This document shows, piece after piece, positions 54,438 through 63,184 of a DNA stretch of 64,000 nt. The DNA lies in assembly GCF_022829365.1 (NCBI RefSeq), contig NZ_JAKSYJ010000220.1, forward strand, positions 1 to 64,000, in the 5' to 3' direction. The stretch's first letter is position 1, and each line of letters begins with the position of its first letter. The DNA comes from Methylobacterium sp. J-077 (GTDB lineage: Bacteria > Pseudomonadota > Alphaproteobacteria > Rhizobiales > Beijerinckiaceae). The notes beneath the pieces were generated by a model. The model saw nothing but the letters and a program-made list of their open reading frames with translations. It made no database searches and was not told where the DNA came from. The translations under genes and the position numbers were made by a program.

Positions 54438-54710
54438 ATGATCGTCTGTTCTTGCAACGTCCTGTCCGATGGCGCGGTTCGCAGCTGCCTGTCGCCCGGC
54501 CCCGGCTGTCCCCGCACCCCGGCGCAGGTTTACGCTTGTCTGGGCTGCAGCCCGAAATGCGGGCGCTGCGCCCGGACGATCCGGGAGATCATGCGCAGCG
54601 CGCTGGGCGAGCCTGCGCCCGATCAACGCAGCCATGAATGCTCGACGGGTTGCGCGAGCGCTTGCAGTTTGGTTTTATTCCAAACTGCGGAGGACGGGAT
54701 TTCGGCGTGA
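54438..54710 (+). CDS. bfd: Bacterioferritin-associated ferredoxin (BFD-like [2Fe-2S])
   Basis: A 90-residue protein. MIVCSCNVLSDGAVR and YACLGCSPKCGRC contain the C-x-C...C-x2-C cluster ligands of Bfd, which reduces and releases iron from bacterioferritin. Beyond the usual ~65-residue domain is a tail with three more Cys (ECSTGCASAC). ATG 54438 is used. The bfr gene begins 44 bases downstream, forming the expected bfd-bfr pair. Part of the Cys-rich tail overlaps a DNA palindrome (54664-54688). Confidence 0.85.
   Translation: MIVCSCNVLSDGAVRSCLSPGPGCPRTPAQVYACLGCSPKCGRCARTIREIMRSALGEPAPDQRSHECSTGCASACSLVLFQTAEDGISA
54664..54688. promoter_or_regulatory. Palindrome upstream of bfr, candidate Irr/ICE-type site
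   Basis: GCAGTTTGG and CCAAACTGC are perfect 9-bp arms around TTTTATT. The central 17 bases TTTGGTTTTATTCCAAA match TTTAGAA-N3-TTCTAAA at 10 of 14 positions. It lies 66 bases before the bfr start, inside the end of bfd. It could be an operator or an RNA hairpin between the two genes. Confidence 0.45.
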
Positions 54711-54754
54711 CGCCATGACCCCCCGCGAGAATAGCTGTTAGGAGTACGGGGGCC

Positions 54755-55252
54755 ATGAAGGGCGACACCAAGGTCATCGAGTACCTGAATCGCGGCCTGA
54801 AGAGCGAGCTGACCGCCGTTAGTCAGTACTGGCTGCATTTCCGGATGCTCAATGACTGGGGATATATCGATCTCGCCAAGTTCTGGCGCAAGGAATCGAT
54901 CGAGGAGATGAATCACGCGGACCGGTTCATCGACCGGATCCTGTTCCTCGACGGCTTCCCGAACCTGCAGGAGCTGGAGCCTCTGCGAATTGGCCAGAAC
55001 GTCCAGGAGATCATCGAGTGCGACCTCGCCGCCGAGAACGGCGCGCGCAGCCTCTATCTCAAAGCCGCGCAGTACTGCGAATCGATCAACGAGCGCGTGT
55101 CGAAGAACCTGTTCGAGGATCTGGCCGAGGACGAGGAAGGTCACATCGACTTCCTCGAGACCCAGCTCGAGCTGATCAAACAGATCGGCCTGCCGCTCTA
55201 CGCGCAGAAGCATATCGGCGGCCTCGAGGCGATCGCCCCCGAGAAGGACTGA
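54755..55252 (+). CDS. bfr: Bacterioferritin
   Basis: A 165-residue haem-containing ferritin that stores iron in a 24-mer. The di-iron ligands Glu18, Glu51, His54, Glu94, Glu127 and His130 are all present, and Met52 is the haem axial ligand ([10 protein letters not shown]). Length is normal. TAGGAG at 54739 is the ribosome-binding site. A long hairpin lies just after the stop. Together with bfd it forms an iron-storage and release module likely under iron or haem control. Confidence 0.96.
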   Translation: MKGDTKVIEYLNRGLKSELTAVSQYWLHFRMLNDWGYIDLAKFWRKESIEEMNHADRFIDRILFLDGFPNLQELEPLRIGQNVQEIIECDLAAENGARSLYLKAAQYCESINERVSKNLFEDLAEDEEGHIDFLETQLELIKQIGLPLYAQKHIGGLEAIAPEKD

Positions 55253-55260
55253 GCTGATCC

Positions 55261-55301
55261 GGGCACGCACGTCGCCCTCCTCAGAGGCGACGCGCGTGCC
55301 C
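55261..55301 (+). terminator. Stem-loop after bfr
   Basis: A 16-bp stem (GGGCACGC..GTCGCC paired with GGCGAC..GCGTGCCC, one A-C mismatch) with a 9-base loop starts 8 bases after the bfr stop. No T-tract follows, so it may be a terminator without a U-run or an mRNA-protecting structure. Confidence 0.55.
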
Positions 55302-55397
55302 GCGATCGGAGACGCTTCAGCGGACGGTTCGGCCCATTGATGGCGTCCCCGACATCGGCCAGGCTCGCCTGCGACGGAACGGCAATAGGAAAAGCGA

Positions 55398-56195
55398 ATG
55401 CGGCTCGTAGTGGTCGGCGCGGACGGGCGCATGGGGCGGATGCTGGTGCAGGCGGTGGCCCAGGCCGAGGGCTGTACCCTCGCGGCGGCGATCGAGCGCG
55501 AGGGCTCGCCGACCCTCGGGCAGGATGCCGGCGTGCTCGCCGGGCTTCCGCCCCTCGACGTACCGGTGACCGACGATCCGCTCACGGCCTTCGCCACGGC
55601 CGACGGCGTGCTCGACTTCACCGCCCCCGCCGCCACCGTGCAGTTTGCCGAGCTGGCCGCCCAGGCCCGCATCGTCCACGTGGTCGGGACCACCGGCCTG
55701 TCGGAGGACGACCTCGCCAAGCTCAAGGCGGCCTCCTACCATGCGCGCATCGTGCGTTCGGGCAACATGTCGCTCGGAATCAACCTGATGGCCGATCTGG
55801 TGCGCCGGGTCGCCAAGGCGCTCGGCGACGAGTTCGACATCGAGATCGCGGAGATGCACCACCGTATGAAGGTCGATGCGCCCTCGGGCACCGCGCTGCT
55901 GCTCGGTGAGGCCGCCGCGGAGGGCCGTGGCGTCGACCTGAAGGATGTGCGGGTCTCGACGCGGGACGGGCATACCGGCGCGCGCCGGCCGGGGGATATC
56001 GGTTTCGCGACCCTCCGGGGCGGCTCCGTGGTCGGGGACCACAGCGTGATCTTCGCCGGTTCCGGCGAGTCCCTGACCATCAGCCATCACGCCGCCGATC
56101 GCGGGCTGTTCGCCGCCGGCGCCGTCAAGGCTGCGCGCTGGGCCCACCCGAAGCCGCCGGGTCTCTATTCCATGGCGGACGTGCTCGGGCTTTAG
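55398..56195 (+). CDS. dapB: 4-hydroxy-tetrahydrodipicolinate reductase
   Basis: A 265-residue NAD(P)H enzyme of lysine and diaminopimelate synthesis. [16 protein letters not shown] is the nucleotide-binding start, VGTTGL follows, and the active-site motif is [18 protein letters not shown] at the start and the [12 protein letters not shown] tail are typical. The order dapB-gpmA is common in alphaproteobacteria; gpmA begins 27 bases downstream. Confidence 0.96.
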   Translation: MRLVVVGADGRMGRMLVQAVAQAEGCTLAAAIEREGSPTLGQDAGVLAGLPPLDVPVTDDPLTAFATADGVLDFTAPAATVQFAELAAQARIVHVVGTTGLSEDDLAKLKAASYHARIVRSGNMSLGINLMADLVRRVAKALGDEFDIEIAEMHHRMKVDAPSGTALLLGEAAAEGRGVDLKDVRVSTRDGHTGARRPGDIGFATLRGGSVVGDHSVIFAGSGESLTISHHAADRGLFAAGAVKAARWAHPKPPGLYSMADVLGL

Positions 56196-56222
56196 ACCAT
56201 CATCGAGGGATTCGATCCGACC

Positions 56223-56861
56223 ATGGAGCGCCTGCTCGTCCTCGCTCGCCACGGCCAGAGCGAGTGGAACCTCAAGAACCTGTTCACCGGCTGGCGCGAT
56301 CCCGGCCTCACCGATCGCGGCGTCGCGGAAGCGCGGGCGGCGGGTCACGCCCTGAAACAGGCGGGCTACGGATTCGACATCGCCTTCACTTCGGAACTCG
56401 TCCGGGCGCAGCACACCTGCGCGCTGATCCTGGAAGCGATGGGCCTCGCGGATATCGAGGTGGTCCGGTCGCAGGCGCTGAACGAGCGCGATTACGGCGA
56501 CCTCGCGGGCCTCAACAAGGACGATGCCCGCGCCCGATGGGGCGAGGCGCAAGTTCATCTCTGGCGGCGCTCCTACGACGTGCGGCCACCCGGGGGCGAG
56601 AGCCTCAAGGATACCGGCGCTCGGGTCCTGCCCTACTATATCGAGACGATCCTGCCCCGGGTGATGGCCGGGCAGCGTGTGCTGGTCGCAGCCCACGGCA
56701 ATTCGCTGCGCTCCCTGGTAATGGTGCTCGACCATTTGGGTCCCGACACCATCGCCGGCCTGGAGATCAAGACCGGCGTGCCATTGGTCTACCGCCTCGG
56801 GGCTGACACGACGGTCGCCGCGAAGGCGGTTCTGGCCCGCGACGACGCGACAGGCCGCTGA
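56223..56861 (+). CDS. gpmA: 2,3-bisphosphoglycerate-dependent phosphoglycerate mutase
   Basis: A 212-residue d[23 protein letters not shown] carries the phospho-histidine (His10), [21 protein letters not shown] is the family signature and [13 protein letters not shown] holds the second catalytic His. It interconverts 3- and 2-phosphoglycerate in glycolysis and gluconeogenesis. The length (shorter than the E. coli 250) fits the alphaproteobacterial form. Its TGA abuts the TTG of alkB. Confidence 0.95.
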   Translation: MERLLVLARHGQSEWNLKNLFTGWRDPGLTDRGVAEARAAGHALKQAGYGFDIAFTSELVRAQHTCALILEAMGLADIEVVRSQALNERDYGDLAGLNKDDARARWGEAQVHLWRRSYDVRPPGGESLKDTGARVLPYYIETILPRVMAGQRVLVAAHGNSLRSLVMVLDHLGPDTIAGLEIKTGVPLVYRLGADTTVAAKAVLARDDATGR

Positions 56862-57521
56862 TTGGCGACCGAACTCGCGCCGGGCCTGATCCACCATCCG
56901 GGTTTCCTGGATTCGGCGGCCCGCGCCCGCCTGGCCGCCGAGGTCGCCTCGGTGCTCGCGGCCGCGCCGCCCGTCACCCCGTGCATGCCGCGCACCGGAA
57001 AGCCGTTCTCGGTGCGGATGTCGAATGCCGGACCACTCGGCTGGGTCTCCGATCGAAGCGGCTACCGCTACCAGCCGGACCACCCGGAGACCGGCGCCCC
57101 ATGGCCCGCGATCCCGCCGACCGCCCTGGCCGCCTGGGATGCGCTCGCTGGATTTCCGCCGCCGCCGGAAGCCTGCCTGATCAACCTCTACGGCCCGGAC
57201 GCCCGGATGGGCCTGCATCAGGATCGGGACGAGGCCGATTTCTCGGCCCCGGTTCTCTCCCTGTCGCTCGGCGCGGCGGCCCTGTTCCGTTACGGCGGCC
57301 TCCAACGCTCCGACCCGACCCGTTCGGTCCGGCTTCTCCCCGGCGACGCCCTGATGATCGGCGGTCCCTCGCGCCTGATCCACCACGGGGTCGACCGCCT
57401 CTATCCGCAGACCGACCTGTTCGCCGAGAACCCGCTTCCGGGCCTTTTGCCGGCCGGAGGGCGCTGCAACCTGACGCTGCGCCGGGTCAATGCGAGCGTC
57501 ACCGGAAAGCCATGTTCCTGA
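56862..57521 (+). CDS. alkB: AlkB-type alpha-ketoglutarate-dependent DNA repair dioxygenase
   Basis: A 219-residue Fe(II)/2-oxoglutarate dioxygenase that reverses N1-methyladenine and N3-methylcytosine. The metal ligands are His119 and Asp121 (LHQDRDEAD) and His175 (RLIHHGV). The 2-oxoglutarate arginines are Arg201 and Arg207 (RCNLTLRRV). The TTG start directly follows the gpmA stop, so expression is probably coupled to gpmA. No Ada regulator is nearby. Confidence 0.93.
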   Translation: MATELAPGLIHHPGFLDSAARARLAAEVASVLAAAPPVTPCMPRTGKPFSVRMSNAGPLGWVSDRSGYRYQPDHPETGAPWPAIPPTALAAWDALAGFPPPPEACLINLYGPDARMGLHQDRDEADFSAPVLSLSLGAAALFRYGGLQRSDPTRSVRLLPGDALMIGGPSRLIHHGVDRLYPQTDLFAENPLPGLLPAGGRCNLTLRRVNASVTGKPCS

Positions 57522-57557
57522 TCCGCTGTCGCGATCCAGACCTTCTAGGGTGCAGCG

Positions 57558-58487
57558 GTGCGGCCAGCCATCTCCGAGCAACGGGAAAGCGCGGACGCTC
57601 AGTGGCCGCCTATCTCGCGATTTATCTCGGCCGAGCGCCGGCTGGCGGATTCTGTTGTCAGCCACGGATGCGTCACTGCGGCGATCTATGAGTTCCTGCG
57701 CTTTGGTGTGAAGCAGGGGTGGGCCTCCCTGTTCGGTGGCTTGCTGCTCGCGCTCATCATCGGGACGCGCTTGTTTTGGCCGGTCCATGCGCCGCTCGCC
57801 CGCTACGACGCACTGTTCCTTGCCGCGCTGGCGCTACAAGCGATCCTTATCACAACCAAGATGGAAACCTGGGACGAGGTCAAGGTGATCTTCATCTTCC
57901 ACATCATCGGGACAATGATGGAGGTGCATAAGACCGCGATCGGAAGCTGGGTGTATCCCGAAGTCAGTTACTTTCGAATCGGTGGTGTCCCGCTGTTCAC
58001 GGGTTTCATGTATGCCGCCGTCGGTAGCTATCTAGCGAGGGTATGGCGTTTGTTCGACTTCCGGTTCACTCGGCATCCGAATCAAGTAGCACTGTCCGTC
58101 TTGGCAGTGACAATCTACATCAATTTTTTGATCGATCATACAGGCTACGACCTGCGCTACGTGCTCATCGCGATCACAATGGCCCTTTTCGCACCGGCCA
58201 TGATTCACTTCCAAGTTTGGCGATGCCATCGCAGAATGCCTCTGCTTCTCGGCCTTTTCCTCGTTGCCCTCTTCATCTGGTTCGCGGAGAATATCGGAAC
58301 CTTTACCGGAACGTGGTTGTACCCGAACCAGAAACTTCACTGGTCACCTGTACCGCTCGCGAAACTTTCGTCTTGGTTCCTTTTAATGATCGTGTCCTAT
58401 ACCCTCATCGCGCGGGTAAACAGGATCGGCCGCTTGCGCGCGCCGCCCATCGCATCCCTGGCTTCGGCGCGGTTGACCATTCCATGA
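57558..58487 (+). CDS. DUF817 domain-containing membrane protein
   Basis: A ~309-residue protein with about 8 hydrophobic segments. KMETWDEVKVIFIFHIIGTMMEVHKTAIGSW and the AENIGTFTGTWLYPNQ region are DUF817 signatures with conserved Glu, His and Asp that could be catalytic or metal-binding. The N-terminal ~30 residues may be over-long; an internal start is possible. It overlaps the DUF2809 gene by ATGA. The base composition looks more AT-rich than that of its neighbours. Confidence 0.85.
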   Translation: MRPAISEQRESADAQWPPISRFISAERRLADSVVSHGCVTAAIYEFLRFGVKQGWASLFGGLLLALIIGTRLFWPVHAPLARYDALFLAALALQAILITTKMETWDEVKVIFIFHIIGTMMEVHKTAIGSWVYPEVSYFRIGGVPLFTGFMYAAVGSYLARVWRLFDFRFTRHPNQVALSVLAVTIYINFLIDHTGYDLRYVLIAITMALFAPAMIHFQVWRCHRRMPLLLGLFLVALFIWFAENIGTFTGTWLYPNQKLHWSPVPLAKLSSWFLLMIVSYTLIARVNRIGRLRAPPIASLASARLTIP

Positions 58488-58885
58488 GCCGGACAGGCTG
58501 CCTCGGTGCTGCCGTCCTGCTCGTTGGTCTCGGCTTGCTGTTAAGGCTGCCGAACTGGAACCTGTCCCTGACGGTTCACCATTATGGCGGCGGCATTCTG
58601 TGGGGTGCGATGCTGTTCATGCTGGTGGCCGCCCTGCGGCCTCCACTCTGGCGTGTTCGAGGCTGCATGTTCGCCGCGAGCATCATCGCCGGCTTGATCG
58701 AATTAAGCCGCCTGTTGCACGGCGCTGAGCTTGACGCATTTCGGAGAACGCTGGCCGGTCAGCTTCTTCTCGGCAGGATTTTCTCTGCCTGGAACTTGGC
58801 GGCTTACGCTTGCGGCATCGGTCTCGCCGTCCTGTATATCAGGTTGCCAAGGAGCAATCGCTCGTCAACCTCATTGTCGGCTTGA
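58484..58885 (+). CDS. DUF2809 domain-containing membrane protein
   Basis: A 133-residue protein with four hydrophobic segments. LPNWNLSLTVHHYGGGILWGAMLFML and ELSRLLHGAELDAFRRTLAGQLLLGRIFSAWNL are typical of DUF2809. The family is often next to DUF817 in bacterial genomes, which suggests a shared membrane function, but that function is unknown. Its ATG overlaps the DUF817 stop by 4 bases. Confidence 0.85.
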   Translation: MSRTGCLGAAVLLVGLGLLLRLPNWNLSLTVHHYGGGILWGAMLFMLVAALRPPLWRVRGCMFAASIIAGLIELSRLLHGAELDAFRRTLAGQLLLGRIFSAWNLAAYACGIGLAVLYIRLPRSNRSSTSLSA

Positions 58886-58961
58886 CAGATAATAGCGGCA
58901 AGCAGACCCATCGCACAAAGCGAGCCCGCGTGGGCCGTCGCGCGTGGAGAACCGGTTTCCG

Positions 58962-59930
58962 ATGCTGGTGGGTAACCTGACGCTGCGTTTCGGGCGGGTT
59001 CTATCCCTGGCCGTCCTGATGGCCGGGCTCGGATCCGCGGCGCATGCCGCCGATCCGGTCTATCCGCCGGGGTCCCGCTTCGGCTTCGAACCGCCCGTCG
59101 ACATGTCGCTGTCACGGCGCTTCTCGGGCTTCGAGCGCAAGGAGGGCGGTGCCACCGTGTCGGTCGTGGAACTGCCGCCGAATGCCTTCGCGGAAATGGT
59201 CAGCGGCTTCACCGACGCCAACCTCCTGAGCCAGGGCTTCGCGGTGGAGAAGCGCGAGGAGGTGAAGGTCGGCGACAACGAGGGCATGCTCTATACCGGC
59301 GAGCAGCCCGCCGATCCCAACGCCTCCGCGCCGGCGATCCGGAAATGGATCCTGGTCGTCGGCACGCCGACCGTGACCGGCCTGATCATCGCCCAGGCGC
59401 TCCCGGATGCCGAGACCGAGGAGACGATGCGCAAGCTGGTGACCGGCGTCACCCTGCGCGCGCCCCTGACCCTGGACCAGCAGGTCGAGGCGCTGCCGTT
59501 CAGTATCGGCGATCTGGCGGGATTCCGGCCGGTGCGGGTCCTCGCCGGCAACTCGGTCCTGCTCACCGCAGGGCCAAAGGACCAGATGCAGAATCTGGAG
59601 CAGCCGATCCTGGTGCTCGCCCAGGCGGTCCAGCAGCCGCCCACCGCCGAGCAGCGGGACGGCTTCGCCCGGGCGGCCCTGGCCTCGAACCAGACGATGA
59701 AGGATTTCGTCATCGAGCGCGCGCAGAGCTACCGCTCGAACGGTGTCGACTGGCACGAGATCGTGGCCCGGGCCGTCGACATGCCGACCAACGTCCCGGT
59801 GGTCGTCTCGCAGACCATCCGGTTCAATCCGGACGGATACCTGCGCGCCCTTGGCGTCGTACGCGAGGATCAGCGCACCGGCGTACTCGCCAAGTTCCGC
59901 GAGGTCGTCGACAGTGTACAGGTCAAGTAG
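58962..59930 (+). CDS. Exported hypothetical protein
   Basis: A ~322-residue protein with a signal peptide (LSLAVLMAGLGSAAHAA) cleaved before DPVYPPG. The mature part is mixed alpha/beta with repeats of the pattern FAEMVSGFTDANLLSQGF and a C-terminal NPDGYLRALGVVREDQ. I recognise no named family, although similar proteins are common in Methylobacterium. ATG 58962 has GGAG about 13 bases upstream; GTG 58944 is an alternative. Confidence 0.7.
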   Translation: MLVGNLTLRFGRVLSLAVLMAGLGSAAHAADPVYPPGSRFGFEPPVDMSLSRRFSGFERKEGGATVSVVELPPNAFAEMVSGFTDANLLSQGFAVEKREEVKVGDNEGMLYTGEQPADPNASAPAIRKWILVVGTPTVTGLIIAQALPDAETEETMRKLVTGVTLRAPLTLDQQVEALPFSIGDLAGFRPVRVLAGNSVLLTAGPKDQMQNLEQPILVLAQAVQQPPTAEQRDGFARAALASNQTMKDFVIERAQSYRSNGVDWHEIVARAVDMPTNVPVVVSQTIRFNPDGYLRALGVVREDQRTGVLAKFREVVDSVQVK

Positions 59931-60027
59931 CATCGCGCCATGACGGTGCGGGCTGCAGGGCTTCGTCCGACGTCCCGATTGCTCTCCCCATCACCAGCGA
60001 GGAAATCGGGCGGCCAAAAACGCAAAA

Positions 60028-60051
60028 CGCGCGGACCCGAAGGTCCGCGCG
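60028..60051 (-). terminator. Rho-independent terminator
   Basis: CGCGCGGACC and GGTCCGCGCG form a perfect 10-bp stem with a CGAA loop. On the minus strand it is followed by TTTTGCGTTTTTGG. It lies 28 bases after the stop of the 140-residue exported-protein gene. Confidence 0.8.
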
Positions 60052-60079
60052 TCCCGGATTGAAGAATAAACCGTTCCGC

Positions 60080-60502
60080 TCAGTAGGGGCGGCCGTACAG
60101 CGGAGAGGTCGGGTCGAGCCGGTCGACGAAGGACAGGTCGACGTTGCGGATCGCCGAAGACCGGGCGCCGATGAACGGGCCGTTGGTGATCGGGTCGGGC
60201 AGGGTGCCGCTGTCGAACCGGTCGCTTCGGCCGTAGACCGGGGTCAGCTGGTTCGAGGCCGCGATTAGATAGGGGTTCAGGGCCGGATTCCGCGAACCGC
60301 CGACGCCCGGAACGTTCGACGTCAGGGGCACGTTGCCGGCGTCGAGCCAGCTGCGTGGGCGGACGCGGATCGGGAGCGGACGGCTGACGCTGTAGACGCG
60401 ACCGGGGCCGAAACCATCCTGGGCCTGGGCGGGCACGGTCGCCAGGGCGCCGAGGCCGGTGGCGGCGATGACGCCGAGAAGAGCGATCTTAAGCGAGCGC
60501 AT
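60080..60502 (-). CDS. Exported hypothetical protein
   Basis: A 140-residue protein with a clear signal peptide (SLKIALLGVIAATGLGALATVPAQA) and a Pro/Arg-rich, probably disordered mature part ending FVDRLDPTSPLYGRPY. No family recognised. ATG 60502 is used because the upstream frame is not conserved-looking. Followed by a strong terminator; likely monocistronic. Confidence 0.7.
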   Translation of the reverse strand: MRSLKIALLGVIAATGLGALATVPAQAQDGFGPGRVYSVSRPLPIRVRPRSWLDAGNVPLTSNVPGVGGSRNPALNPYLIAASNQLTPVYGRSDRFDSGTLPDPITNGPFIGARSSAIRNVDLSFVDRLDPTSPLYGRPY

Positions 60503-60638
60503 GGCCAACCTTGTCTGTGAGTGCCACCAGTATGGCGATCGAAGCTTAACAGTTCGCCGCCTTTGATAGAACGACGCTTGAGTGGGGCTGTGGTTCCGCC
60601 AAAATGGCCGAGCTTCGGCGATTTGCCGTATTGTGGCC

Positions 60639-61448
60639 TCATTTTTTCGTGTGCGGCCTGCGGCGGCCAATCGATCCGGTCGGATGGGAGGCGTCCGCGA
60701 CCGTCGCCACGATACATCCGCGGTCCGAACGCGGTGCCAGGAACGCCGCCGTCGCGCCGGGATCGGCCGGATCGTCGAGGCTGAGCGCGTCGATCATGCA
60801 GCCGAGCGTTCGCGCCTCGGGCGGATGGCCGAGCGGCGCACAGAGCCAGCCGTCGAGACGGAACGCGGTCTCGCGGCTGACGAAGCCCGTACAGGTTCGT
60901 TTCGCGGGGCCGCCGAGGGTGACGTCCAGAATCTCCACGGCGCCGAACTTGGTGGCGATCCGGCCAGCGGGCCCGGTCCGGATCACCGCCAGGAAGGGTC
61001 CGTCGGTGGCCGCCCTCCGGGCCAGCAGGATGAACAGGCCGGGCGCGACGCCGGGCGCGTCGCCGCGGGTCAGCGTCACGCGAAGCGCCGGCGCGTCGAG
61101 CGCCTCGAACGCGCCGCGTGCCAGCGCGTCCTCACGCAGGCCGGTGGCCGGATCGATCCGCGCGGCCGCGACCCGAACCGGGTCGAGACCGGGCTCGGCG
61201 AGCCCGAACCGGGCCGGTGCTGCGGCCGCAGCCGCTTTCGGCGCCGGAATCGACGGCATGAACGGACTCTCGATCCGCTCCGCCACCACCGGCACCAATG
61301 AAGGCGTCCGGGCATACAGGCAGAGCCCGGCGATCATCGCCGAGGCGACGACGAGGCGCAGGCCGAGGTCGATGAGCGACAGCTTGCGCCACCCCTCGGG
61401 CGTTCCGGGAACGCGCCCCGCCGCTGTGCTCGGATCGTCGGTCTGCAT
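60639..61448 (-). CDS. Hypothetical membrane-anchored protein
   Basis: A ~269-residue protein with one transmembrane segment near the N-terminus (RLVVASAMIAGLCLYA), a Pro/Ala linker, and a soluble domain with Cys residues (KRTCTGFVS, DGWLCAPLG, LGCMIDAL, RGCIVAT) that could pair. No family recognised. Start uncertain; ATG 61448 or 61493 are both possible. Confidence 0.6.
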   Translation of the reverse strand: MQTDDPSTAAGRVPGTPEGWRKLSLIDLGLRLVVASAMIAGLCLYARTPSLVPVVAERIESPFMPSIPAPKAAAAAAPARFGLAEPGLDPVRVAAARIDPATGLREDALARGAFEALDAPALRVTLTRGDAPGVAPGLFILLARRAATDGPFLAVIRTGPAGRIATKFGAVEILDVTLGGPAKRTCTGFVSRETAFRLDGWLCAPLGHPPEARTLGCMIDALSLDDPADPGATAAFLAPRSDRGCIVATVADASHPTGSIGRRRPHTKK

Positions 61449-61764
61449 GATGTCCCGTGCGGACGGCCCCTTGCTTCGGCCGCCCCCGATCATCACCGCG
61501 CCGGGTTGATCACCACCCCCCAACCGGGCGTCATGCCCGGCATTCCCGCCACAGGGTGAATCGATCCTTGCGGCGGCCGCGCCGGCCTTGACAGCCTCGT
61601 CCCTTCGGCGCCTTGCTCGGAGAGGCCGTCGCCCCCACCTCGTGCGGGTTCGCGGCCGCGTCCGTTTGGCGGGCGCCCCTTCGGCGCGAACGATCCTTCG
61701 GCCGAGTTTGCTGGCAGGAGCGCGGCACCCGGATCGGTCGGGGCTTTCCGCGCGGAGACGAGAG
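61449..61764. promoter_or_regulatory. Divergent control region, 316 bp, upstream of asd
   Basis: Lies between the membrane-anchored hypothetical gene and asd. TTGACA at 61588-61593 is a -35-like hexamer, but no good -10 is obvious 17 bases on. GAGACGAGAG at 61755-61764 contains the asd ribosome-binding site. No leader peptide or riboswitch-like structure (such as a lysine riboswitch) was recognised. Confidence 0.4.
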
Positions 61765-62805
61765 ATGGGTTACAAGGTCGCCATCGTAGGCGCCACGGGC
61801 AACGTGGGCCGTGAGATGCTGGATATCCTGGCCGAGCGGGCCTTCCCCGCCGACGAGGTCGTGGCTTTGGCCTCGCGCCGCAGCCAGGGCCAGGAGGTCT
61901 CCTTCGGCGACAAGACGCTCAAGGTCAAAGCCCTCGACACCTACGATTTCTCCGACACCGACATCTGCCTGATGTCGGCGGGCGGCGAGACCTCCAAGGA
62001 GTGGTCGCCCCGGATCGGCCAGCAGGGCTGCGTGGTGATCGATAACTCGTCGGCGTTCCGCTATGACGCTGACGTGCCGCTGATCGTGCCCGAGGTCAAT
62101 GCCGACGCCATCGTGGGCTTCACCAAGCGCAACATCATCGCCAACCCGAACTGCTCGACCGCCCAGCTGGTCGTCGCCCTCAAGCCCCTCCACGAGGCGG
62201 CCACGATCAAGCGCGTCGTGGTCTCGACCTACCAGTCGGTCTCCGGCGCCGGCAAGGAGGCGATGGACGAGCTGTTCAACCAGACCCGCGCCGTCTTCAC
62301 CGCCGGCGAGATCAAGGAAGGCGGCAAGTTCACCAAGCGCATCGCCTTCAACGTCATCCCCCATATCGATGTGTTCATGGAGGATGGCTACACGAAGGAA
62401 GAGTGGAAGATGGTCGCCGAGACCAAGAAGATGCTCGACCCGAAGATCAAGCTGACCGCCACCGCGGTCCGCGTCCCGGTCTTCATCGGGCATGCGGAGG
62501 CGGTGAACGTCGAGTTCGAGCGCCCGCTCTCGGCCGAGCGTGCCACCGAGATCCTGCGTTCGGCGCCGGGCATTCTGGTGATCGATAAGCGCGAGAACGG
62601 CGGCTACATGACCCCGCACGAGGCGGCGGGCGAGGACGCGACCTACATCTCGCGCATCCGCGAGGACGCGACCATCGAGAACGGCCTGAACTTCTGGTGC
62701 GTGTCCGACAACCTGCGCAAGGGCGCCGCCCTGAACACGGTGCAGATCGCCGAGGTGCTGGTGAACCGCAAGCTGCTCAACCGGGCCAAGCCCAAGGCCG
62801 CCTGA
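61765..62805 (+). CDS. asd: Aspartate-semialdehyde dehydrogenase
   Basis: A 346-residue NADP enzyme that reduces aspartyl phosphate to the semialdehyde, the branch point to lysine, threonine, methionine and diaminopimelate. MGYKVAIVGATGNVGREML is the cofactor site, the catalytic Cys130 is in ANPNCSTAQL, and the acceptor His lies in IPHIDVF. Start follows GAGACGAGAG. It ends in a strong terminator. dapB of the same pathway lies 6 kb upstream but is not co-transcribed. Confidence 0.96.
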   Translation: MGYKVAIVGATGNVGREMLDILAERAFPADEVVALASRRSQGQEVSFGDKTLKVKALDTYDFSDTDICLMSAGGETSKEWSPRIGQQGCVVIDNSSAFRYDADVPLIVPEVNADAIVGFTKRNIIANPNCSTAQLVVALKPLHEAATIKRVVVSTYQSVSGAGKEAMDELFNQTRAVFTAGEIKEGGKFTKRIAFNVIPHIDVFMEDGYTKEEWKMVAETKKMLDPKIKLTATAVRVPVFIGHAEAVNVEFERPLSAERATEILRSAPGILVIDKRENGGYMTPHEAAGEDATYISRIREDATIENGLNFWCVSDNLRKGAALNTVQIAEVLVNRKLLNRAKPKAA

Positions 62806-62824
62806 CAGAGCGGCACTAGGAACG

Positions 62825-62858
62825 AAAACGGCCGCGATCGGAAGATCGCGGCCGTTTT
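62825..62858 (+). terminator. Rho-independent terminator after asd
   Basis: A perfect 15-bp stem, AAAACGGCCGCGATC paired with GATCGCGGCCGTTTT around GGAA, starts 20 bases after the asd stop. The T-run is part of the 3' arm and continues with CGTTTCG. Confidence 0.9.
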
Positions 62859-62902
62859 CGTTTCGTGTGACCGCCGGTTGGAAGGCGCCCACCAGCCTCA
62901 AT

Positions 62903-62994
62903 CGTCATCGCGAGCGCAGCGAAGCGACCCAGGGGCACGCGACGGTTGGAGATCGCGCGCCGCACTGGGTTGCTTCGCTGCGCTCGCAATGACG
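62903..62994. repeat. REP-like palindromic element, copy 2
   Basis: CGTCATCGCGAGCGCAGCG at the left and CGCTGCGCTCGCAATGACG at the right form long inverted arms; the central GAGATCGCGCGC is shared with copy 1 (42484-42575). Located just downstream of the asd terminator. Confidence 0.75.
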
Positions 62995-63007
62995 GCGCAT
63001 GTTGAAA

Positions 63008-63023
63008 GACATACGCGTATGTC
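63008..63023. repeat. 16-bp perfect palindrome
   Basis: GACATACGCGTATGTC is its own reverse complement. It lies 225 bases before the alkaline-phosphatase-family start and adjacent to the REP element. A TetR- or MerR-like binding site is possible; no owner is identified. Confidence 0.5.
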
Positions 63024-63184
63024 CCAGGTCATCGCAGTGTCTGCCAATAGGCTCGAGGCGGCCGATCCGATGTCTTCGCCCGTCTGCGCCGCAGTTCTTC
63101 AGGCGCTGATCGTCCGTTCAAGCAGTCGCGCGCATGCCTATTCGACGCGAAGCAGCGCGCCCGACGGCGGCGCAGGGCTCGTTC

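Noticed and set aside
54239-54637. Open frame overlapping the bfd leader and gene
   Set aside because: Lacks a family pattern, while the overlapping frame from 54438 has the exact Bfd cysteine motifs.
61449-61764. Lysine riboswitch before asd
   Set aside because: The region is short and GC-rich and lacks the conserved lysine aptamer boxes as far as can be read by eye.
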